A stretch of DNA of 22,336 nt from Bacteroides fragilis (GCA_023664485.1 JAMPFK010000035.1:1-22336), one strand, 5' to 3'; shown: positions 15,435 through 22,276, counted from the first letter of the stretch. The notes: a model not told the origin generated them from the letters alone. Made by a program: numbers and translations.

Positions 15435-15989
15435 CTAGTCTTCTTTACTCAGGCTGGATGACTTGCCGCCGATCCTGGAATAACCGATCGCGATCAGCGT
15501 GCCTAAAATACCGATGATGATGATATTGCCAAGGAACGCCCATGCGCCCTGCGCAAATACTTTGCTCGCGGGCTCCGCGTAAATGACGATATCGAGAATC
15601 GGCGCTACAAGGATCCATGCCAAAGCGTTTGCAACGATCTGTACGATATTAAATAAAACGATTTCCTTGGTCGCAAATCCGCCGTCTTTAATCGCAAATT
15701 TCTTTGCGAACAGACCGATTACAATACCCACTACCGCTTCCGGAAATACCCAGCTCCACCAAACGCTCCCATAAAAGAGCGCATCGCCGAGCGCGTGCCC
15801 GAGCAGGCCTACGATACCGCCTACGACCGGGCCGAATACTGCCGCCAGGAATCCCATTAAGGCCATTCTCGGCTGTAATGCGGTGTTCGGGATGAATCCG
15901 AGCGGGATCTGCACCTCCGTCAAAGCGACGAACAACGCGGTTCCGATACCGATTGCTACGACTTCTTTAATGCCAAATTTACTTTTCAT
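15435..15989 (-). CDS. ECF transporter S component, UPF0397 (ECF-riboflavin-like) family
   Basis: The substrate-binding membrane protein of the importer, 184 residues with about five or six helices. Recognisable UPF0397 features are IGIGTALFVALTEV, IPNTALQPRMALMGFLAAVFGPVVG, HALGDALFYGSVWWSWVFPE and the following VVGIVIGLF. A strong AAGGAGGAGAGG precedes the ATG. The gene is first in the four-gene unit with the fused ATPase, EcfT and tcdA. The leader from the promoter to the start is only about 30-35 nt, too short for an FMN or TPP riboswitch, so the vitamin cannot be inferred from RNA control. Confidence 0.9.
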   Translation of the reverse strand: MKSKFGIKEVVAIGIGTALFVALTEVQIPLGFIPNTALQPRMALMGFLAAVFGPVVGGIVGLLGHALGDALFYGSVWWSWVFPEAVVGIVIGLFAKKFAIKDGGFATKEIVLFNIVQIVANALAWILVAPILDIVIYAEPASKVFAQGAWAFLGNIIIIGILGTLIAIGYSRIGGKSSSLSKED

Positions 15990-16025
15990 GTTACCTCTCC
16001 TCCTTCATAAATTACCTGAACCTTA

Positions 16026-16053
16026 TTTATATGAAGCCTCCGGTTCCTGTCAA
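16026..16053 (-). promoter_or_regulatory. Promoter of the ECF transporter operon
   Basis: Minus strand TTGACA (16053-16048) and TATAAA (16031-16026) with 16-nt spacing, 37 nt before the S-component ATG. An inverted repeat overlaps the -35 element. Confidence 0.75.
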
Positions 16054-16066
16054 GACGCTTTTGACA
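16048..16066 (-). promoter_or_regulatory. Inverted repeat over the ECF promoter -35, possible operator
   Basis: TGTCAA-GACGCTT-TTGACA is a perfect 6+6 inverted repeat with a 7-nt spacer whose inner arm is the -35 hexamer itself. Part of the symmetry may be coincidental, because the -35 supplies one arm. Confidence 0.4.
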
Positions 16067-16069
16067 AAA

Positions 16070-16080
16070 GGCCGGCGGCC
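16070..16080 (-). terminator. Possible weak terminator after the GH18 gene
   Basis: On the minus strand GGCC-GCC-GGCC is followed by TTTTG, a few bases after the GH18 stop codon. The stem is only 4 bp and the T-run is short, so this is tentative. Confidence 0.3.
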
Positions 16081-16086
16081 GCATAT

Positions 16087-17787
16087 CTAATTCCCATTGA
16101 CATATTCCGCAATCGTATCCCATACGATCGGCGATTCCAGTCCAAGACGCCATTCCGCCACGCCCGCGATATTATATTTTTTCATGATATTCAGCTTGAC
16201 CTGAATCGATTCCCCGTCCTCCAGCCATACCTGATAGTAACTGTTGCCGGACTGATATTCCCCGTAATTCTGACAGGCCGTCTCGTCCCAGCTCGTCACG
16301 ATATTGTGGTTCCTGATATATTCCTGCGCCATATCCATGCCGACCACCTGACTGCTCACATCAGTCCCGTTCGTCTCCCAGATCCTCGTATAAAAGGGGA
16401 TGGCGTTGATGACTTTCTCCGGCGGTACCTCTGCCACGGTATCCGCGATCCCGTCCTCCACGAAATTGATCGAAGCGACCGAACCCGCCTCCTCGCTGTT
16501 GCCATGGTGCTCGTCATAGCCCATAATGATCACATAATCCGCTACGATTCCCTGCTCCTTACGGTGATAATAATTGTTATAGCCCTTCGGCACATAATTA
16601 TCTACCGATAATACAATGCCGTTCGCCCGGCATGGAATGGAAAGTTCCCGGATGAACTCGATAAAGCCCTCTCCCGCATCGACGCCGATATTCTCGAAGT
16701 CGATATTAATCCCATCCAGATTATATTCCAGCGCCGCCGCGATCAGATTGTCGATCAGGCGGCTCCTGACGCTCGTTCTCGAAAGGATTTCATACATATC
16801 GAGCGTTTCCGCGTCCGTAATATTGCTGATCAGTGCCCACACTTCCAGCCCTCTGTCATGCGCGGCGTTCACATACTCTCTGGAAGCAAGACTCGTAAAA
16901 TCCCCTTGACTGCCGGTCAAAATAAACCATGTCGGCGAAATCGTATTAATGCTCTGCGTCGTCCGAAGCACCTCGTTCATCGTATCGTTTCCCGCCAGGC
17001 TGTATATGGCATGCCATGCCAGATTGATCGTATAATCCCTGGAAATACCCGTATATTCCGGTTCCACATAATCCGTCACCGGCACGGGTTCTTCGCTGTA
17101 TTTCTCCGACAGCCTCTTATTCTCCACATAACCAATATAGGAATTGCGCGTTTTTACCTTTGTCCAGTTCTCCATCTCCTCCAGTATGATCACGCTGTCG
17201 CCTTCCGCCGCATCCGTTAAAATATCGCTCTTAATGCCGCCCTGATATCTTACCTGCGTATCTCTGGTAATATCGGCGATCTGCCTCTCATGCCATTCCG
17301 TATCCACCTGCACATGATAAGGTTCGGAAAAGAGCCGGTAGGAAAAGTTCGTATATTTTTTCACATAATCCGCCGCCACATACAGCACGTCTCCGTCGTA
17401 CCGCGCGATAATATACCCGGTATCCATCGACTGCCCGGCGCTCGTAGTATAAACGGTCGTCCCGATATCCGTACGGATAATCGAATCCGGCGTCGTATAA
17501 AGCAAAAGATTTTCCAGCTTATCTTCGTAAAACCTGTCATTAAAATATTTATGCACCGTTGCAAAGTCAAAATAGCAAATGCCGTCCCATATTTTCGCAT
17601 ATTCCTCTACCTGGGCATCCTGCATAATAATCGCCGCATCATCCTCTTCCACCAGTCCGAAATACTCCTCCAGATCGGCGCGCTCCTTAGAATAAGAATA
17701 TTTATCTATCAGCTTCGTTCCAAACCCTGCCGCCGCAACAATCAAAATAAGGACGATCGCGACGAACACCGGAATTAATTTTTTCAT
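16087..17787 (-). CDS. Membrane-anchored GH18 family protein with SH3-like domain
   Basis: From the ATG at 17787 the protein has 566 residues; AGGAG lies just upstream, and the open frame further upstream is not supported. A single N-terminal hydrophobic anchor (about 5-22) places the rest outside the cell. Residues about 35-160 resemble copper-amine-oxidase N-terminal-like repeats (YFNDRFYEDKLENLLLYTT; YVAADYVKKYTNFSY), residues about 170-228 an SH3-like wall-binding domain (VIILEEMENWTKVK), and about 250-562 a GH18 barrel. The GH18 motif reads DGINIDFE (358-365) with the acid E365 intact; N in place of the usual second Asp is seen in spore-type YaaH-like members. It likely acts on peptidoglycan-type sugars; the substrate is not proven. 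Confidence 0.88.
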   Translation of the reverse strand: MKKLIPVFVAIVLILIVAAAGFGTKLIDKYSYSKERADLEEYFGLVEEDDAAIIMQDAQVEEYAKIWDGICYFDFATVHKYFNDRFYEDKLENLLLYTTPDSIIRTDIGTTVYTTSAGQSMDTGYIIARYDGDVLYVAADYVKKYTNFSYRLFSEPYHVQVDTEWHERQIADITRDTQVRYQGGIKSDILTDAAEGDSVIILEEMENWTKVKTRNSYIGYVENKRLSEKYSEEPVPVTDYVEPEYTGISRDYTINLAWHAIYSLAGNDTMNEVLRTTQSINTISPTWFILTGSQGDFTSLASREYVNAAHDRGLEVWALISNITDAETLDMYEILSRTSVRSRLIDNLIAAALEYNLDGINIDFENIGVDAGEGFIEFIRELSIPCRANGIVLSVDNYVPKGYNNYYHRKEQGIVADYVIIMGYDEHHGNSEEAGSVASINFVEDGIADTVAEVPPEKVINAIPFYTRIWETNGTDVSSQVVGMDMAQEYIRNHNIVTSWDETACQNYGEYQSGNSYYQVWLEDGESIQVKLNIMKKYNIAGVAEWRLGLESPIVWDTIAEYVNGN

Positions 17788-17814
17788 CTGTCCAGCTCCT
17801 TTCTGACCGCCCTT

Positions 17815-17843
17815 ATTATAACAGACTATTCTTTCAACGTCAT
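17815..17843 (-). promoter_or_regulatory. Promoter of the GH18 gene
   Basis: Minus strand ATGACG (17843-17838) and a perfect TATAAT (17820-17815) with 17-nt spacing, about 28 nt before the ATG at 17787. Confidence 0.65.
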
Positions 17844-18354
17844 TAATATTTTTACTTTTTTTGACTGTTTTTGCGAAAAAAGCACAAAAGAAGCGGGGAC
17901 TTCCCAAATATCAGTATATCCGCAAAAACAGAGTTCTAACGCAGAGCCCGGCCGCCGTTCCAAAAGGATTTCCGTGATGTTTTTCCAACAGACAGCGTCT
18001 CCCCTGCTCCGGCCCGCACGACTTAAAAGAATAATCAAGATGTCTCCGACGCGCATAAAAATTTAAAAAATACCTGTATAACCTTTTCAATCCCTGTGAA
18101 TTATAATTGTGAAAACGAATGAAAAAAATTATTCTACGACCAGGCACATGAGCCTGTAAGACTTTCTCATATTATTTTAGGACGAAACATCCCTGATGAG
18201 AAACAGATTTCCCTGAAATAAATTTAGTCTGCGCCTTGCCTCCTTCCCATGCAGATTGTCAGGAGACATCTTATTCTTATTATATCCATAATCTGACAAA
18301 AAAGCAAGTTATTCCTGAAAATATAAATTTTTTTTAAAGAGTTTTGTCATACTA
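17844..18354. other. Intergenic stretch without a convincing gene
   Basis: About 510 nt between the GH18 promoter and the mecA promoter. Short frames such as 17826-18056 (minus) lack a good ribosome site, a recognisable domain and sensible composition. A small hairpin, CAGGC (18141-18145) with GCCTG (18152-18156), is visible. A nearby minus-strand T-run (about 18122-18128) is too far from it for a normal terminator. The part from about 17900 to 18050 is richer in G+C than the rest and could be decayed coding DNA or an unrecognised RNA. No tRNA or rRNA was recognised. Confidence 0.5.
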
Positions 18355-18383
18355 TTGACTTAAATTAATACAAAGTATAAGAT
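18355..18383 (+). promoter_or_regulatory. Promoter of mecA
   Basis: TTGACT (18355-18360) and TAAGAT (18378-18383) with 17-nt spacing, about 90 nt before the mecA ATG. TATAAG two bases earlier is an alternative -10. The string TATAAGATAC (18376-18385) is repeated in inverted form at 18448-18457 in the leader. Confidence 0.6.
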
Positions 18384-18473
18384 ACTTTTAGTTTCGATGG
18401 AGTTTTAATGACTTTATCGGAAATTTTCACATAAATTAACAGTATCAGTATCTTATAGTAAGGATGTGATATT

Positions 18474-19223
18474 ATGAAAATCGAAAAAGTAAATGAACAC
18501 CAGATTCGTTGCACGCTCACAAGGGAAGACCTTGCAGATAGAGAACTGAAAATCAGCGAACTCGCTTACGGTACTGAGAAGGCCAAGAACCTTTTCCGCG
18601 ATATGATGCAGCAGGCAGCCTGCGAATGCGGATTCGAGGCCGAGGACATTCCTTTGATGATAGAGGCGATTCCTCTGAACGCGGAGTGTATCGTTTTAAT
18701 CATTACCAAGGTAGAGGATCCGGAAGAGCTGGATACCCGTTTTTCCAAATTCGCCCCTTCTGTACATCACGAGGATATGGATGATTCGGAAGATATTATG
18801 GAGGCGTTCGCCGACAGCGCCGATGAGATGTTGGATATGCTGCGGAAAATGGATCAGCAGAGCCGCTCCGCCGCTTCCGGGGCCGGAAAAAAATCCGCCG
18901 TTCCGACAGGCGAGACCGTATCGGCGCCGCATGCTCCCCGCATCTTTTCCTTTGCGTCTTTGTACGACGTTATGAGGTCCGCGCATATTGCCGTCCCCCT
19001 CTGTCACGGTGAAAATTCTTTATATAAAAAGGATACCGACGGCTCTTACCTGCTGCTCGTCAACCCGGCCGATTCGGCGGCCGCAGATTTCAACCGCCTT
19101 TGCAATACGCTTTCCGAGTACGGAAGCCAGGAACGTTTTTCTTCCGCGGTGGAGTCTTATCTGGAGGAGCACTGCGAAACGGTCATCAGAGATAAAGCGA
19201 TTCAGTCTTTAGCGTCTATCTGA
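18474..19223 (+). CDS. mecA: Adaptor protein MecA
   Basis: MecA adaptors deliver substrates to the ClpC-ClpP protease and help ClpC assemble; in Bacillus the target is ComK, but targets in Clostridia are largely unknown. The 249-residue protein begins MKIEKVNEHQIRCTLTREDL, the conserved N-terminal substrate-binding domain (about 1-95). An acidic, then Ser/Ala/Gly-rich linker covers about 100-155. The C-terminal ClpC-binding domain includes FASLYDVMRSAH and SYLLLVNP. AAGGA at 18460-18464 with 9-nt spacing supports the ATG. It is a single gene with its own promoter and tandem terminators. The linker is the only part I could not match to the family. Confidence 0.88.
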   Translation: MKIEKVNEHQIRCTLTREDLADRELKISELAYGTEKAKNLFRDMMQQAACECGFEAEDIPLMIEAIPLNAECIVLIITKVEDPEELDTRFSKFAPSVHHEDMDDSEDIMEAFADSADEMLDMLRKMDQQSRSAASGAGKKSAVPTGETVSAPHAPRIFSFASLYDVMRSAHIAVPLCHGENSLYKKDTDGSYLLLVNPADSAAADFNRLCNTLSEYGSQERFSSAVESYLEEHCETVIRDKAIQSLASI

Positions 19224-19249
19224 TGGAAAAATTCGATTTTTGAACACAA

Positions 19250-19290
19250 AAAAGACAGCATGCCGCATTCCGGTACGCTGTCTTTCTTAT
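19250..19290. terminator. Bidirectional intrinsic terminator between mecA and the DUF1858 gene
   Basis: AAGACAGC (19252-19259) pairs with GCTGTCTT (19277-19284), with further inner pairing TGCCG/CGGTA. TCTTTCTTATT follows on the plus strand and TTTTTTGTG on the minus strand, so it can stop transcription from both convergent genes. Confidence 0.85.
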
Positions 19291-19297
19291 TAACAGA

Positions 19298-19332
19298 GGA
19301 CAGTCTGCGGCGCGTGCTGTCCATTGTTTTTC
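19298..19332 (+). terminator. Second terminator downstream of mecA
   Basis: GGACAG (19298-19303) pairs with CTGTCC (19317-19322) around a 13-nt GC-rich loop, followed by ATTGTTTTTCC on the plus strand. The T-run starts a few bases after the stem, so it is weaker than the preceding terminator. Confidence 0.55.
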
Positions 19333-19350
19333 CTTTTATTCTTTTCTTTC

Positions 19351-19542
19351 TTATAATGCCGCGATCTGCGTCATCAGGTCATCGATATTCATGCCATGCA
19401 CCATTGCCGCCTCTTCCAGAGATTCCCCCTGTGCGGAAGGGCATCCAAGGCAGTGCATTCCCGCATTCATCAGAATCGGCGCCACATCCGGGTTGGCCCT
19501 TAAAATTTCACCGATCGTCATGTCCTTTGTAATTTCCGACAT
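19351..19542 (-). CDS. DUF1858 domain mini-protein with CxxC motif
   Basis: A 63-residue protein made of one DUF1858 domain: MTIGEILRANPDVAPILMNA followed by GMHCLGCPSAQGESLEEAA. The Cys pair in CLGCP is conserved in this family and suggests a redox or metal role, not established. Two adjacent ATGs exist (19545 and 19542). GGAGG at 19551-19555 is 8 nt from the second and 5 nt from the first, so MSEITKDM is preferred. It appears to be a single-gene unit, ending at the bidirectional terminator. Such proteins are widespread in anaerobes, often without a clear partner. Confidence 0.9.
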   Translation of the reverse strand: MSEITKDMTIGEILRANPDVAPILMNAGMHCLGCPSAQGESLEEAAMVHGMNIDDLMTQIAAL

Positions 19543-19641
19543 CATTCATACCTCCGATTTTTTCTTTGATTTCTTATTTCCCTGCCCGTTATAAAATTAC
19601 ACAGTATCAGTTTTACCCGCTGTGCCCATTTTATGCTTATT

Positions 19642-19744
19642 TATAGTAAACGATATCAGAAATTGCCTTTTCGGACTTGTAAAAGCTTACCTATATGGCT
19701 TTTGCAGGAGCCGGAAAGAGCAATTTGTTATGCCGTTTACTATA
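19642..19744. mobile_element. MITE-like palindromic repeat, copy 1 (downstream of the FkbH-like gene)
   Basis: Terminal inverted repeats begin TATAGTAAACG and end CGTTTACTATA, and extend about 24 bp with a few mismatches (AAATTGC ... GCAATTT). The interior also folds (CTTGTAAAAGC with GCTTTTGCAGG), so the whole unit is one long imperfect hairpin. Its 101-bp core is about 92% identical by eye (8 differences) to copy 2 at 21654-21754, in the same orientation. It has no coding capacity. Confidence 0.85.
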
Positions 19745-19804
19745 GTATAAGCTGAAAATAAAATTACTGCAAGTGCTGTTTTTCAAAGCTGAAAATTCTA
19801 TGCC

Positions 19805-21613
19805 TTAGACCGGGTTCTCTCCTCCGTTAACCCTGATCACCCGGTTCTTTTTCTCATATACCTCCGGAATGACGAATTCCCATTCCGAATTTCCTCCGGC
19901 GTCTTCACCCGTTTTCGTAAATCCCTGCAGGCCATAGAACTCTTTGACCATCCCGTTCTTCGCCGTCGGATAATAATACCCCTTCAAGCGGCGGATTCCC
20001 TTTTTCCGGCAGTTTGCGACCAGCTCATCCATCATGGCGGACTCCATATCCCGCTTCAGGACCCGGCAGCTCATCAGCCATAAATCGATATGGAACAGCG
20101 ATCGATCCTCTTCATCCTCATGGCCGAAAACGACGGAGACTACGCCGTTATCGCCGAATTTATCCTCCAGCTTCCCATATAATGTAATATATGCCGGATT
20201 CTGCGCGAACCCCTCTATCTCCGTCTGGGAACAGCGCTTCGTCGTCAGATTGAACTGATTGCTTTTATTGGTCAGCTGAGCGATGCGCGCCATATACAAC
20301 GGTTCAAAAGGCTTTATCTGCGCATCCATATCCAGCGAACGCAGATAGTCCGCATAGTCCGTATAACCGGCTTCCTGTTTTCTGCGTTCCGCATTCGCCC
20401 TGTACATATCATTCCGCCTGAAATCATCGTCGGAAAGGCTCGTCACTTCAAAATATCCCGCCCGGTCCAGCGTCGTAATAAAAGCGGCGGCATCGCTGGC
20501 CTCCGGCACCTTTATGCCGGGGATCTGCGCTTCGACAATATGCCGTTCCGCCGGGTTGTCATCGACGAACACAAGGCTGTCCGTGCCGATATTCAATTCC
20601 TGTGCAATTTCCACAACATTCCGGTCCTTATTCTCCCAATTCGCCTTAATAACGAGAAAATCCTCCGGTTTCAGAATACTGTCCGGACGATTCAGGCCCG
20701 CCAGCGCGTTTTCCTCGTCGTTCTTGGAATCGACCGTCAAAAGAACGCCCAGCTCTTTGTGCGCCTTTATATATTCCTGAAATTCGCTGTACAGCTGCCC
20801 CATGGGGGTTTCCTGCCCGATTTCGATGTTGTCCGCGCCGTCATCCCCGACAACGCCGCCCCACAGCGTATTATCCAAATCCAGCACGAACGCCTTCTGA
20901 TTTTTTCCGTAAATGGACTTGATGATATTGGCAAGATTACAGGCAAGCTCCGGCATTGCCTGCAGCGCGCAGGCATATTTATACATATGCCAGTACAGCG
21001 GGTCGGCCCACCTCTGGATGCCGTAACAGGAAGCCATATAATTAATATCATTGATAAAAAAGTTCTTATGCGCTCCCGCATAGGCCGCAAATTTCGCATT
21101 CAGCCTGTTAATGAAATTTAAACGCCCCTGCGGCATTGTAAAATCCGCATTTCCCAGCAGCCGGTAAAAAGGCGGTTCAAAATTATTCTGAATAACCGGA
21201 CACCGGTAGACCTCTTCAATTTTTTCCCACAACTGTTCAAAAGGCGCATAAACCCTTTCCGCCAGCCCGGCCGCCTGTTCTTCCGAATCCGCGGCCCTGG
21301 GAAAATCCCTGATATTCCGGGAACTCGTGTGAATAAAAATGATATCCGGGCAAAAAGAAACGAGCGCCGGATTATCGAACATCACATCCTGCCAGTACTG
21401 ATTATACTCCGACTCATAGAAAACAGGCTCGATTCCTGCATTTAACAGGAAAAGCTCCAGCATGTCCTTTAAGTCATGAGTCGTCGAGCCGCCCAGGATC
21501 GCTATCCGCTTATGGAGCCTGCTCTGCCCCGTTTGTCCGAGCAGGCTTTTTTTGATAGATTTTCTTTTTTTCAGAATATAATCCGCCTGAAAAGGGTATT
21601 CCAGTTCTTTCAC
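19805..21613 (-). CDS. FkbH-like HAD-IIIC family protein with SGNH-like N-terminus and GNAT-like C-terminus
   Basis: A 602-residue protein. Residues about 36-215 resemble an SGNH-type hydrolase fold region (ILGGSTTHDLKDMLELF; FCPDIIFIHTSSRN). Residues about 238-375 form the HAD domain: motif I FVLDLDNTLWGGVVGDDG with D245 and D247, and a late motif VFVDDNPAER with D351 and D352. The position often written CSKN in this family reads VDSKN here. Residues about 430-600 look GNAT-like. FkbH-type proteins load glyceryl units from a glycolytic intermediate onto acyl carrier proteins in polyketide or surface-glycan pathways, but no ACP, ketosynthase or glycan gene is in this window. The start is GTG (21613), with AGGAG at 21621-21625. 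Confidence 0.85.
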   Translation of the reverse strand: MKELEYPFQADYILKKRKSIKKSLLGQTGQSRLHKRIAILGGSTTHDLKDMLELFLLNAGIEPVFYESEYNQYWQDVMFDNPALVSFCPDIIFIHTSSRNIRDFPRAADSEEQAAGLAERVYAPFEQLWEKIEEVYRCPVIQNNFEPPFYRLLGNADFTMPQGRLNFINRLNAKFAAYAGAHKNFFINDINYMASCYGIQRWADPLYWHMYKYACALQAMPELACNLANIIKSIYGKNQKAFVLDLDNTLWGGVVGDDGADNIEIGQETPMGQLYSEFQEYIKAHKELGVLLTVDSKNDEENALAGLNRPDSILKPEDFLVIKANWENKDRNVVEIAQELNIGTDSLVFVDDNPAERHIVEAQIPGIKVPEASDAAAFITTLDRAGYFEVTSLSDDDFRRNDMYRANAERRKQEAGYTDYADYLRSLDMDAQIKPFEPLYMARIAQLTNKSNQFNLTTKRCSQTEIEGFAQNPAYITLYGKLEDKFGDNGVVSVVFGHEDEEDRSLFHIDLWLMSCRVLKRDMESAMMDELVANCRKKGIRRLKGYYYPTAKNGMVKEFYGLQGFTKTGEDAGGNSEWEFVIPEVYEKKNRVIRVNGGENPV

Positions 21614-21653
21614 AAATCTTCTCCTGTCTCACAAAAATGATCATCTGAATTCT

Positions 21654-21754
21654 ATAGTTAACGACATTAGAAATTGCTTTTTCAGACTTGTAAAAGCTTA
21701 CCTATATGGCTTTTACAAGAGCCGGAAAGAGCAATTTGTTATGTCGTTTACTAT
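21654..21754. mobile_element. MITE-like palindromic repeat, copy 2 (upstream of the FkbH-like gene)
   Basis: Same 101-bp unit and orientation as copy 1. Here the inner stem CTTGTAAAAGC / GCTTTTACAAG is perfect; copy 1 changes two bases to give G-U pairs. It starts about 40 nt before the FkbH-like GTG, between that gene and any promoter further right, so it either carries the promoter or lies in the leader. Confidence 0.85.
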
Positions 21755-21776
21755 CTATATTCTTAAAATATATTAT

Positions 21777-21981
21777 ATCATGAATCTGCGATTCATGATC
21801 GACATTCGCCGCTCGCCGAATGAACAAGCTCATTCTTCTCGCTAACGCTCATTATATCATCTAAACTCGCAAGCTCGCGCTTTCAGCGCTCCATGTCCGA
21901 TTTCATCGGACGCTTGCCCGTTAATAACCGCATGAAAATCAAATGCCGCTCTGCGGCGCTTGATTTCCTTCTGCGGTTATT
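21777..21981. repeat. Tandem array of short hairpins before pflB
   Basis: At least five palindromes lie in about 205 nt. ATCATGAATC (21777-21786) pairs with GATTCATGAT, loop TGC. CATTCG (21803-21808) pairs with CGAATG (21817-21822). GAATGA (21818-21823) pairs with TCATTC (21830-21835) and excludes the previous pair. GCGCT (21877-21881) pairs with AGCGC, loop TTC. GTCCGAT (21895-21901) pairs with ATCGGAC, loop TTC. A nested stem spans 21923-21981 (AATAACCGCA with TGCGGTTATT outside; AAATCAA with TTGATTT and GCCGC with GCGGC inside). ATTATATCAT occurs twice (21772-21781, 21851-21860). No gene is supported here. Confidence 0.75.
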
Positions 21982-22088
21982 TTATCATAATACCATAATT
22001 ATGCAAGCAGCAATCTGCATCTGCGCAGGTTCCGCACGGAATACTCCGGCAGTTCTCCCTCCTTCTCAGAAAATTCCTTCGTTCCCGC

Positions 22089-22134
22089 CATACAAATTTC
22101 ACAAAAATTTAAGGAAAAATTTGCGTTTTGTATG
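22089..22134. promoter_or_regulatory. Inverted repeat upstream of the pflB promoter
   Basis: CATACAAA (22089-22096) and TTTGTATG (22127-22134) are perfect inverted copies 30 nt apart, and CAAATTT/AAATTTG form an inner pair. It ends about 20 nt before the -35 and could be a regulator site; no known motif is claimed. Confidence 0.4.
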
Positions 22135-22155
22135 CAAAAAAGTACATTCGCCGAC

Positions 22156-22185
22156 TTGACGTAACTTCCGTTTTTAACATATAAT
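22156..22185 (+). promoter_or_regulatory. Promoter of the pflB-like gene
   Basis: TTGACG (22156-22161) and a perfect TATAAT (22180-22185) with 18-nt spacing, about 90 nt before the ATG. The strong match suits a highly expressed fermentation gene. Confidence 0.8.
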
Positions 22186-22276
22186 GATTTTACAGGAAAA
22201 GCATATTTTCAGGCATATTTCCCCATAAATATGCTGAATATATCAAAAAATAATTAAAATAGGAGGCTATTTCAAA

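Noticed and set aside
15990..16047. A possible FMN or TPP riboswitch in front of the ECF S component
   Set aside because: The leader is about 30-35 nt, too short for either aptamer, and no conserved core was seen.
17788..17907. An upstream extension of the GH18 frame by 40 codons
   Set aside because: It would place the membrane anchor 40 residues in, crosses the -10 promoter, and lacks a ribosome site; the ATG at 17787 has AGGAG and a proper anchor.
17826..18056. A 76-codon minus-strand frame upstream of the GH18 gene
   Set aside because: It has no ribosome site, no recognisable domain and an odd composition, and it overlaps the GH18 promoter.
18180..18225. GACGAAAC and CTGATGAG strings suggesting a hammerhead ribozyme
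   Set aside because: The order and spacing are wrong: there is no stem II between CTGATGAG and the following GAAA-like bases, and no cleavage-site stem.
21893..22159. An 88-codon plus-strand frame before pflB
   Set aside because: It runs through the nested hairpin and the -35 of pflB, and its translation is low-complexity and unlike a protein.
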